Assembly (NCBI GenBank): GCA_026770585.1 | Contig: MU646816.1 | Coordinates: 177,974-197,131, forward strand | DNA length: 19,158 nt | Origin: Baffinella frigidus | Lineage: Eukaryota; Cryptophyceae; Cryptomonadales; Baffinellaceae | Direction of reading: 5' to 3' | In this document: positions 1 to 6,322 of the stretch, in pieces | Layout: every line of letters starts with the position of its first letter | Position numbering within the stretch: position 1 is the stretch's first letter | The notes under the pieces: generated by a model | What the model saw: the letters and a program-made list of their open reading frames with translations, nothing else | Database searches by the model: none | Told to the model about the DNA's origin: nothing | Program-made: the position numbers and the translations under genes

Positions 1-13
1 GGGGGGGGGGGGG
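1..13. other. Poly-G run at window edge
   Basis: Thirteen G at the very start, perhaps a contig edge or sequencing artefact. Confidence 0.5.
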
Positions 14-156
14 ACACACGCTGTCGATGCTTGAATCCCGCACCACATGCTAGAGTCCGCATGTGGTGGGGTCGAACCCCTACAGGACCCGAGGGACAGA
101 AGCAAGGGTGTGCTACCTGCCTGGGAGGTTGGGCGTCGGGGCCAGGGGTGTGCGAC

Positions 157-265
157 CTGTCGGCGGCGTGGGCAGCGAGAGGCCAGAGTTGAGGAGGAAG
201 AAGGATGTCAGGAGAGACCCTCCCAGGACCAACGGGAGGACAAGCGCAAACTTCGCCCCCCCCAC
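157..265 (-). CDS. Minus-strand gene, transmembrane exon
   Basis: 36 codons plus one base: VGGAKFALVLPLVLGG then SLLTSFFLLNSGLSLPTPPT. Acceptor CCTGGCAG, donor CGACAG|GTCGCA (phase 1). This is one clear membrane helix with a Pro/Thr-rich end. It joins in phase to the exon at 1998-2084. An acceptor echo is at 673-698. Confidence 0.78.
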
Positions 266-3200
266 CTGCCAGGGTTTGGGTGCGGGGTTTGGGTTGAGGG
301 CGCGGGTTTAGGGTGTAGGGTTTAGAGTTTGAGATTTGGGATTTAGGGTTTGGGTTTAGGGTTTAGGGTTTCCACCAACCCGCACGGAAAGACCAAATCT
401 TCGATTCTCAGACCTCGGATTTACCTTGCCAGCCAGGCGATTTCGCCTGGCTGTGTTAACTCAAGTCCCAATCTTGGTACAAAATCAATGTTTGGGAACA
501 GGTCGAAATCCATCGATTTGGTCCTTCCGTGAGGGTTGGTGGTTGGGTTTAGTGCTTAAAAAATGTCTAGCTCATGGAGGTCTGCCATGGCGAAGGTGCG
601 AGGCATAAAGCACTTCAGGAAGTGCATCATTATCTCAGAAAACGAGTTTTAGAACTCGTTTTCTGAAATAAAACTTCGCCCCTCCCACCTGCCAGGGTTA
701 TGGTTCACGGTAAATATCCGGTTCCCAAAATGGCGGCATTGATTATCTGTTTCAGTATTTTCTGGCCCGGTCTCTCTCCTCGCGGGCATGGCATCAACCC
801 CTAAACCCTACACCCCAAACCCTTAACCCTAAACCCTAAACCCTGACCCCTAAGCCCTAAACCCTAAGCCCTGTAAAACCTGACCCCCAAACCTTAGCAT
901 CAACCCCTAAACCCTAAACCCTAAACCCTGAACCCCAAACCCTAAACCCTAAACCCTAAACCCTAAGCCCTGTAAAACCTGACCCCCAAACCTTAAATCC
1001 TAGACCCTGACCCTGACCCCTAACAACCTTGTCGACCCTAAGCCTGACCCCCAACAACCTTGTCGACCCTAACCCTGACCACTAACAACCTTGTCGACCC
1101 CAACCCTGACCCCTAACAACCTTGTCGATCCTAACCCTGACCCCCAACAACCTTGCCGAGCTCCGCATACGCTTCGCCTATTTCCGGATTCTGGCCCTAA
1201 TTAAATTTACTTGGGGCCCTAATTAACCGTTGTCCAATTCCTATGAACACATAGGGATCCGTTTTCGGCTTGGCTGACCCCTAACAACAATGTCGAGCTC
1301 CGCATACGCTCCTTGCGCCACCGCCTATTTCCCGTCTGTCCGTCGGGTCCTGTAGGGGTTCGATCCCACCACATGCGGACTCTAGCATGCATTGCAGGAT
1401 TCTGCAATCCTAACCCTGGCCCCCAACAACCTTGTCGACCCTAACCCTGACCCCTAACAACCTTTTCGAGCTCCGCATACGCTTCGCCTATTTCCGGATT
1501 CTGGCCCTAATTAAATTTACTTAGGGCCCTAATTAAACTTCGTCTATCTCCTATGAACACATAGGGATCCGTTTTCAGCTTGGCTGTGTCACGTCCCTCT
1601 CTTCACAGGACATGAAACCCTAAATCCTAGACCCTGACAACTGAACTATAAACCCTTCACCCGAAATGTTACATGTTAAACACTACACCCTAAACCCTAA
1701 CAACCTTGTCGAGCACCGCATACGCTTCTTGCCCACACGAGGCTATCCATGCGAACAGATTCGTAAGTTAATTATTGGATTATTGCCTAGGAAACATGCC
1801 AAAAGTCAGCTTTTGATCACGTTTCCATACGGACATCCGTACGGAAACGTGACCATTTCCCCACAAATTTCAAAACGTCCTTTTATCCTGTTCGCATGGA
1901 TAGCCTCGTGTGTGCGGGCGCCTTGAAAGTTTTTAGGGGGGATTTGTGGAAGGGTGCGAAACATGAAATGCGGTAATCTCGGTGATTTCCGGTGTACCTT
2001 GTCTAGCTCAGCGTACGCCTCTTGCGCCACCGCCCCGCTCTGAATCTCGTCCATTTGCTTCGAGGGCAGCAGGCCCCCCAGAATCTGCGGGTTTTGAACA
2101 GGTTTTGAGTCCCAGGATCAGTGCGCTCACCTCAGGTGTCAGCACACACCAAAGAAACACGCCAAACGTCAGCAAATGATCACGTTTCCGCCCGCTGAGC
2201 GCTGAGCGGTCGGACTTGTGTAAAGTATCAAGGCGTTCATCTGAAATTACTACACGAGTTTACAATCGACATTTGTTCTGTTCGCATAGGTAGCCTCGTG
2301 TGGCATGGCCGGGGGGGTTCACGTCTCTTCCAACATAATGCCCCCCAGAATCTGCGAACAGGTTTTGAGTCCCAGGATCAGTGCGCTCACCTCAGGTCAG
2401 CACACACCAAACGCGTTAATAGTGACTTTACAAACGCGTTAATAGTGACTTAACGTCTCTCGTGACTTTCATAGGGTAACGTCCTGAAAACCGGGTGGTT
2501 GGGCCTACGGTATTGCCTACGGTAGGCCGTAGGGCTGCTGGGACCTATGTTTCGTAGGACCCCCCCCTAGGCCCCTACGACCTACCGTAGGCAATGCCGT
2601 AAGCTTAACTACCTGGGTTTTAGGACGTTGCCCGGTCTCCGAAAGTCTTCCAGGGAGTGAATCCAAAACATTCCGGTACAATTTCGCAGACAGGCGAAAA
2701 CAGTTCACGGGAGGGTTTCCGGATTTCATCCGGACGAGTATTTATGATAAATACACACCGGCAACGAAGTTGACTGCACAAATGCTTTAATAGTCACTAG
2801 TATGATCCATTTGTGTAGTAAATTTCGTCACCGGTGCGTATTTATCAAAAATACTCGCCGCGATTAGATTTCCGGGGAGGGGGTTCTCGGTTGGCAGATG
2901 CACGCATGGCGTTTGGGGTTTGGGTTTGGTGTTCGGGATTCGGGGTTCAGTGTGTGCACCTCTTGGTTGAGAGCGCGAAGGCGTGCTCCAAAGTCAGCTG
3001 GCGCTGACGTCGAACGTTTCGCCTGGTTTGGGGTTTGGGGTTTGGGGTTTGGGGTTTGGGGTTTGGGGTTTGGGGTTTGGGGTTTGGGGTTTGGGGTGTA
3101 GGGTTTAGGGTTTAGGGTTTGGGGTTTACGGTTTTGGGTTCATGGTGTAGGGTGTGGGGGTTAGGGTTTAAGGTTTAGGGTTGAGGGTTGAGGGTTGAGG

Positions 3201-5910
3201 GTTGAGGGTTTAGGGAGCAGGGTTTGAGGGTGCAGGGTGTAAGTTTTAGGGTTCGGAGTTTAGGGTGTAGGTTTTAGCGCTAAGGGTTTGAGGTTTCGGG
3301 TTCAGGTTTCAGAGTTTTTCGGGCTCAGGTTTCAGAGTTTGGGGTGTAGGGAGACCGCCATGTCGACGATCGAGACGGCCATGGCGTAGAGGTAGACTCT
3401 CTTCAGGATCAGCAGTGCAATGATCAGCGCCCTCTTGTCCTCCGGCGCCGCCGTTGCTGCCAAACGGGAGCATTATGGGGCCGTGGTATCAGCTGGGTGG
3501 TAACCCGTAAATATCAGCGTTGAGCCCATAACCTGATCAGCGTTGAGCCCATAACCTGATCAGCGCCCGCATGTCTTCGGGCGTCGCCGTTGCTGGAAGG
3601 ATAATCAGCAGTCAGACCAGGAGCATTATAGAGGTGTTATGACTCTTTTCAGGAGCAGTATCTCCTCAGGAGCAGTATACCAATGATTAGCGCCCGCCTG
3701 TCTTCAGGCGTTAAGGTTCAGAGTTAACGATTTAGGGTTTAGGGTTTAGGGTTTAGGGTGTAGGGTGTAGGGTGTAGGGTTGAGGGTTGAGGGATCAGGA
3801 TTTAGGGTTTGGGTTGTAGGGTGTAGGGTTTAGGTCTGAGATGGACCAGGTCCTGCAGCAACGGCCGTTGCTGGAAGGATAATCTCATCCGGACGAGTAT
3901 TCATGATGAATACGATTTTGGGGATCTCCGATTCGATTTTGGTGTATCTTGAGGCTCTGAATAAAGTCTAGATAGACGACTGTCTTATTTATACCCCTTA
4001 AGATACACCAAAATCGTATTCATTATGAATACTCGTCCGGATGAAATCAGCAGTCAGGTCAGGAGCATTATAGGGTTGATACATCAGCTGGGTGATTACA
4101 CGTGAATATCAGCGTTGAGCCCATAACCTGACAACTCCCCACCAACCCTCACAGTCTGGGCAAATCGGGAAAAACGGCTCCAAAAATCCCCTTGAAGGCC
4201 GTCGGATTCCGACGGCCTCCAAGGGGGTTTGGTGTTTTGGACTTTTTCAATTTGCGCAAGTTGTGGCCGGCAGCTCATAGAACAACCCTACAACATTGGC
4301 ACTACTGCAAACCCTTTGCCCACCCTGTCCATCTACTCTTTTCAAAACGAATTTGGGTTTTAACGGCAGCTTTTGGTACTGAAAATAAATAAAGCATTTT
4401 TAAACCATAATTTGAGGTCAGTTTGAATTTCGCCTGTGGGTGGAATTGGAGCCGTTTTTTACCGATTTCGTAACAGGGGGGGCTGTGGGTTTTCAGAAGA
4501 AGTCAACCCCCGTGTCCACGCAGGGCTGGAGGGGGGAGTATTCAAAGGTCATTTTTGATGGGAAAACTTTCTCAAAAGTCAATTTTAGCACCGAAACGGC
4601 TCCAAGAACGAGCAAACGGCTCCAAGAACGAGCACGGAATACTGCCGGTTTGATGTTTCAGTGGTGTGATACCGGCGTGGCGTTGCGCTTGGCTAAGAAC
4701 TTGTGAGGCGGAACACATACATCCCAAACACCTAAACCTAATAAACCCCTAAACCTAATCACCTCATCAGCTCGCCGACGGCAGCACCTGGGCCAGCTCA
4801 GACCTAAACCCTACACCCTCAAATCCTGAACCATAAATCCTGAACTCTAAATCATACACCCTGAACCATGAACCCTAAACCCAACCATAAATACCACTCT
4901 CCCTGAATAGAGCTATTCCGGTAGGACTGGTCGCGTTTTCGATTTCGCGACTTCGAGACTTCAAGACTTCATTTGTACCATGAGATTTGAAACGGTGTGT
5001 TTTAAAACGTTTTACGCCCTTTAAAACCTTTTTGAAGTCTGAAATTTTGAAATCTCGAAGTCGAAAACGCGACAAGTCCTACCGGAATAGCTCTACCACT
5101 CTCGTGGCACTGTGATGGGCGAAGACTGCACGACGAAGAGCAAGACACCATCAGCTCTCTGACGGCAGAACCTGGTCCATCTCAGACCTAAACCCTACAC
5201 CCTACAACCTAAACCCTAAATCCTGATCCCTCAACCCTAAACCCTACACCCTACACCCTACACCCTACACCCTACACCCTAAACCCTAAACCCTGAATCC
5301 TAAATCGTCAACTCTGAACCCTAAACCCTAACCCTCAAACCTTGACCCCTAAACACTAAACACTAAACACTAAACCCCAAACCCTCAACACTCAACCATA
5401 AACCCCGAACCCTAAACCCTAAATACCACTCTCCATGAAAGACCTGAAGCCGCGGCCTCGACAAGCGGCGGAAACCCCAGAGAGAGGAGCGGCAGCACGC
5501 AGAGAAACCAGAGGTGCTGAACCCCCGACGCCAACCCTCCTGTCGCCCCTGTCTCCCTCGCCCCTCCAGCTCCGTCCTGCGCCTGAATCCGCGATTTCAG
5601 TCGATGCACAACAGCGGATGTATTAGCTGCCAAGCTCAGCTCGCGCTCGTTCCAGCTGGATGCACGCACCGTCAACCTCAGAGGCTTTCACCTGTGAGCG
5701 GATTCCAAGAACGCTGCCACTCCCCCGTCTCGGGCGCCACGCCCCCGAGCCGCCGACCGCCAACCTTGCCTGGACAGAAAGGGGGCTTGCGGGCGCCAGG
5801 GCGGAAGATCGTGAGATGGAGTGCAGCGGGTGTGTGGGCGCGAGAAGAAATGCAGACGAGGGCGCGGCGATGGAGGCGAGGATCGCGGCGGCGAGCGCTG
5901 GAGCTGCCAT
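157..5910 (-). CDS. Unrecognised plastid- or membrane-type protein, multi-exon gene (span, 3' end off window)
   Basis: Proposed exons, in transcription order: 5910-5692 (leader; may end at 5765), an uncertain link exon (5443-5427 or 5125-5097), 3456-3356, 3022-2960, 2084-1998 and 265-157. From 3456 onward all junctions are phase-compatible with GT..AG borders. The product so far is an alanine-rich leader, a helical region with APEDKRALII, LKRVYLYAMAVSIVDMA and an acidic segment (PSKQMDEIQSGAVAQ), then one strong membrane helix (KFALVLPLVLGGSLL). I know no family with this order and do not assign a function. The leader and divergent pairing with the protease gene suggest an organelle membrane protein; this is inference. 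Confidence 0.75.
285..375. repeat. Degenerate TTTAGGG-like array
   Basis: Seven- to eight-base units such as GGGTTTA and GGGTTTG, directly before the minus-strand exon at 157-265 in transcription order. Confidence 0.85.
630..672. repeat. 44-bp palindrome (copy 1)
   Basis: TATCTCAGAAAACGAGTT mirrored by AACTCGTTTTCTGA. It abuts an echo of the minus-strand exon at 157-265. Two more copies occur at 14017-14060 and 14148-14191. Confidence 0.8.
795..1150. repeat. CCCTAAA-like array merging into CTTGTCGACCCTAA units
   Basis: The left part is AACCCTAAACCCT-type. From 1020 the unit becomes longer and carries AACAACCTTGTCGA, which on the minus strand is the end of exon 1998-2084 with its donor (TCGACAAG|GTTGTT). 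Confidence 0.85.
1157..1277. repeat. Dispersed repeat m, copy 1
   Basis: Begins with an exon echo (GAGCTCCGCATACGC), then CGGATTCTGGCCCTAATTAA and CTATGAACACATAGGGATCC. A second copy is at 1467-1586 and a partial third at 16461-16537. Confidence 0.8.
1467..1586. repeat. Dispersed repeat m, copy 2
   Basis: Nearly the same as 1157-1277, including the exon echo at its left end, so both were copied as one block. Confidence 0.8.
1735..1911. repeat. Foldback element, 24-bp perfect arms
   Basis: Arms 1735-1758 and 1888-1911 (ACACGAGGCTATCCATGCGA and its complement). The centre has another palindrome at 1814-1853 built on ATCACGTTTCC. A lone right arm occurs near 2276-2303. Confidence 0.8.
1998..2084 (-). 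CDS. Minus-strand gene, soluble exon
   Basis: 29 codons, phase 0 to 0: ILGGLLPSKQMDEIQSG then AVAQEAYAELDK. Acceptor AACCCGCAG, donor GACAAG|GTACAC. An acceptor echo lies at 2338-2356. The last codons and donor (EAYAELDK-GT) are echoed at 1157-1177, 1291-1330, 1467-1490 and 1711-1731, and shorter bits at 1020-1150. Confidence 0.78.
2104..2411. repeat. Direct repeat pair in intron
   Basis: The segment GTTTTGAGTCCCAGGATCAG and its continuation through CTCACCTCAGG and CAGCACACACC occurs at 2102-2152 and 2361-2411. Each copy lies just upstream (minus strand) of a copy of the ILGG exon start. AACGCGTTAATAGTGACTT is also doubled at 2410-2452. Confidence 0.75.
2474..2633. repeat. Foldback element c, copy 1
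   Basis: Long arms from GGGTAACGTCCTGAAAACC to CCTACGGTAGG, mirrored at 2585-2633. Same family as 7049-7209. The inner arms contain the CCTACGGTAGGCAAT motif shared with other families. Confidence 0.85.
2726..2860. repeat. Chimeric foldback (outer arms of family b, core of family a)
   Basis: Outer arms TCATCCGGACGAGTATTTAT match element 3885-4044. The inner core with GTGTAGTAAATTTCGT matches the elements at 6870, 8405 and 16971. Confidence 0.75.
2905..3350. repeat. TTTGGGG/TTTAGGG array
   Basis: Regular TTTGGGG units at about 3029-3095, then mixed TTTAGGG, TGTAGGG and TTGAGGG units. The minus-strand exon 2960-3022 sits inside it and takes its acceptor from the array. Confidence 0.9.
2960..3022 (-). 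CDS. Minus-strand gene, small exon
   Basis: 21 codons, phase 0 to 0: AKRSTSAPADFGARLR then ALNQE. Acceptor CCCCAAACCAG is the end of a TTTGGGG-type array read on the minus strand; donor CAAGAG|GTGCAC. It follows DMA of the previous exon without a frame break. Confidence 0.7.
3356..3456 (-). CDS. Minus-strand gene, helical exon
   Basis: Two bases plus 33 codons: TAAPEDKRALIIALLILK then RVYLYAMAVSIVDMA. Acceptor TTTGGCAG, donor GGCG|GTCTCC, phase 0 exit. The sequence is amphipathic to hydrophobic and has a natural protein look. Another minus-strand frame is also open here, but only this one chains with the next exons. Partial copies are at 3557-3593 and 3660-3711. Confidence 0.75.
3517..3563. 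repeat. Tandem 23-bp repeat
   Basis: CAGCGTTGAGCCCATAACCT units, two in tandem, with a third at 4110-4130. Confidence 0.75.
3557..3711 (-). pseudogene. Two truncated copies of minus-strand exon 3356-3456
   Basis: At 3557-3593 the minus strand reads TATPEDMRALI behind an AG acceptor. At 3660-3711 it reads TPEDRRALIIGILLLR and then breaks. Both match TAAPEDKRALIIALLILK with substitutions. Confidence 0.7.
3715..3840. repeat. TTTAGGG-like array
   Basis: TTTAGGG and TGTAGGG units in plus orientation. The right end runs into a fragment GTCTGAGATGGACCAG, also found on the opposite strand near 5180 and 4800. Confidence 0.85.
3885..4044. mobile_element. MITE-like foldback b with 4-bp target duplication
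   Basis: 160 bases with long terminal inverted repeats (TCATCCGGACGAGTATTCAT). It is flanked by AATC at 3881-3884 and 4045-4048. The same flanking sequence without the element is at 3589-3632 (GGATAATCAGCAGTC), so it is an insertion with an AATC duplication. It has no coding capacity and would need a transposase in trans. Confidence 0.88.
4049..4724. other. Intron sequence, mostly unassigned
   Basis: I see no exon here. It holds a near-perfect hairpin at 4188-4227 (CCTTGAAGGCCGTCGG and complement), an inverted pair of AAAACGGCTCCA (4162-4175 and 4446-4458) and a tandem ACGGCTCCAAGAACGAGC at 4597-4634. Confidence 0.6.
4725..4890. repeat. Degenerate CCTAAAC/CCCTAAA array
   Basis: AAACCTAATAAACCCC and AACCCTAAACCC units, interrupted by the fragment at 4763-4808. 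Confidence 0.75.
4763..4808 (-). pseudogene. Short repeated fragment, possible exon-edge copy
   Basis: The minus strand AGGTCTGAGCTGGCCCAG followed by GTGCTGCC matches 5148-5190 (minus) and 3832-3860 (plus). In one frame it reads SELAQVLPSAS. It could derive from an exon of the minus-strand gene that I could not place. Confidence 0.4.
4908..5095. repeat. Foldback element f
   Basis: Arms TAGAGCTATTCCGGTAGGAC and the GTCGCGTTTTCGA that follows, mirrored to 5095. It lies between an echo of the micro-exon donor (4889-4906) and the candidate exon 5097-5125. Confidence 0.85.
5097..5125 (-). CDS. Minus-strand gene, alternative micro-exon or decoy
   Basis: Acceptor CGTCGTGCAG follows a C/T-rich tract, and the donor is GAGTG|GTAGAG. 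The 29 bases have the same entry and exit phases as the 17-base candidate at 5427-5443 and end in the same codons (Glu-Ser). The two would therefore be mutually exclusive. It may equally be a diverged exon-edge copy. Confidence 0.3.
5185..5426. repeat. CCCTAAA/CCCTACA array
   Basis: AACCCTAAACCCTACACCCT-type units running up to the micro-exon donor at 5427. Confidence 0.9.
5427..5443 (-). CDS. Minus-strand gene, candidate 17-base micro-exon
   Basis: Between acceptor GGCTTCAG and donor GAGTG|GTATTT this reads SFMES with one base on each side. It would join leader exon end 5765 (phase 2) to the exon at 3456 (needs one base) with no frame break. The donor side is echoed at 4889-4906, where a foldback is inserted next to it. 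A larger exon using an upstream acceptor cannot be excluded. Confidence 0.35.
5692..5910 (-). CDS. Minus-strand gene, first exon (leader peptide)
   Basis: ATG at 5910 opens 73 codons to donor TCACAG|GTGAAA (phase 0). The start is MAAPALAAAILASIAAPSSA followed by FLLAPTHPL, then a Ser/Ala/Arg-rich stretch. A hydrophobic core followed by SSA-F resembles the signal-plus-transit leaders of secondary plastids, though an ordinary transit peptide is also possible. Another donor inside it (GCAAG|GTTGGC, exon end 5765, phase 2) would fit the 17-base micro-exon at 5427-5443. Confidence 0.55.
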
Positions 5911-6079
5911 GCGGGCTTAGACCAGTGATTTGACCAGTGAAATTCTCTTTCTTGTTGATGGTCAAATATAGAGCTTGAGCCCTTTCCGTCAGCCATAGCC
6001 TCGAAAAGGCTCGCTTTCAGAGCAAAATGTGTCGTTTTCCATTTTCAATTTGCTCTCAACGTGGCGGGGCGCCAGCAAG
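5911..6079. promoter_or_regulatory. Putative shared promoter between divergent genes
   Basis: 169 bases separate the two proposed start codons, which point away from each other. The segment is less GC-rich than the exons, contains a direct repeat (TGACCAGTGA-like, near 5925-5945) and an AT-rich AAATATAG at about 5963. It would hold both 5' leaders, so a bidirectional promoter is the simplest reading if both starts are right. Confidence 0.4.
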
Positions 6080-6322
6080 ATGCATCATGGCAGGACCACC
6101 GCCTGGGTCCTGATCCTGTCGACGGGCACGCTCCTGGGGATTTCAGAGGTTAGTTTCCACCTCCCTCTGCTCCGCCAATCCGTTCCCGTTACAGTCCCCC
6201 TTGCACCGCGACCGCATGCTGATACTCGCCTGGCCGGCCCCCTCCGAAATCCCGCAGGCCTGGTCCAGATGCTGACTGGGGCGGCGGGGATGGGCAGGGG
6301 TTCACGCATGGTGGTGCAGGCG
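6080..6322 (+). CDS. CPBP gene, probable first exon (leader)
   Basis: From ATG 6080 an open frame of 81 codons runs to a possible donor (GCG|GTATGG, phase 0). It has a hydrophobic stretch (TTAWVLILSTGTLLG) near the start, then a region rich in Pro, Arg and Ala ending GSRMVVQA, which resembles an organelle-targeting leader with a V-x-A cleavage site. A stronger donor consensus (GAG|GTTAGT) lies inside it at 6151/6152, also phase 0, so the exon could end after 24 codons. The frame stays open past 6322 to 6538, but that part reads like non-coding GC-rich sequence. The call rests on composition and position only. Confidence 0.45.

Larger units (their letters stand above)
45..1390. repeat. Inverted repeat pair, arms 45-102 and 1333-1390
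   Basis: Arms of about 58 bases (TGCTAGAGTCCGCATGTGGT and onward) are near-identical in opposite orientation. The left arm also holds a short hairpin (CACCACATGC/GCATGTGGTG, 41-69). Telomere-like repeats, echoes and the minus-strand exon at 157-265 lie between them. Confidence 0.7.

Noticed and set aside
1347-1390. GGGGTTCGATCCC resembling a tRNA T-arm
   Set aside because: It is one arm of an inverted repeat. No acceptor, D or anticodon stems can be built around it.
2898-3101. Open frame with repeated GFGVWGLGFGV peptide
   Set aside because: Translation of a TTTGGGG array; no gene-like composition.
4763-5190. SEMDQVL/SELAQVL fragments as a definite exon
   Set aside because: Stop codon soon after, no certain donor and no phase fit. 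Kept only as a possible exon-edge copy.
5514-5933. Plus-strand open frame of 139 codons
   Set aside because: Antisense to the leader exon, Arg/Pro-biased composition; the minus strand gives a better leader and donor.
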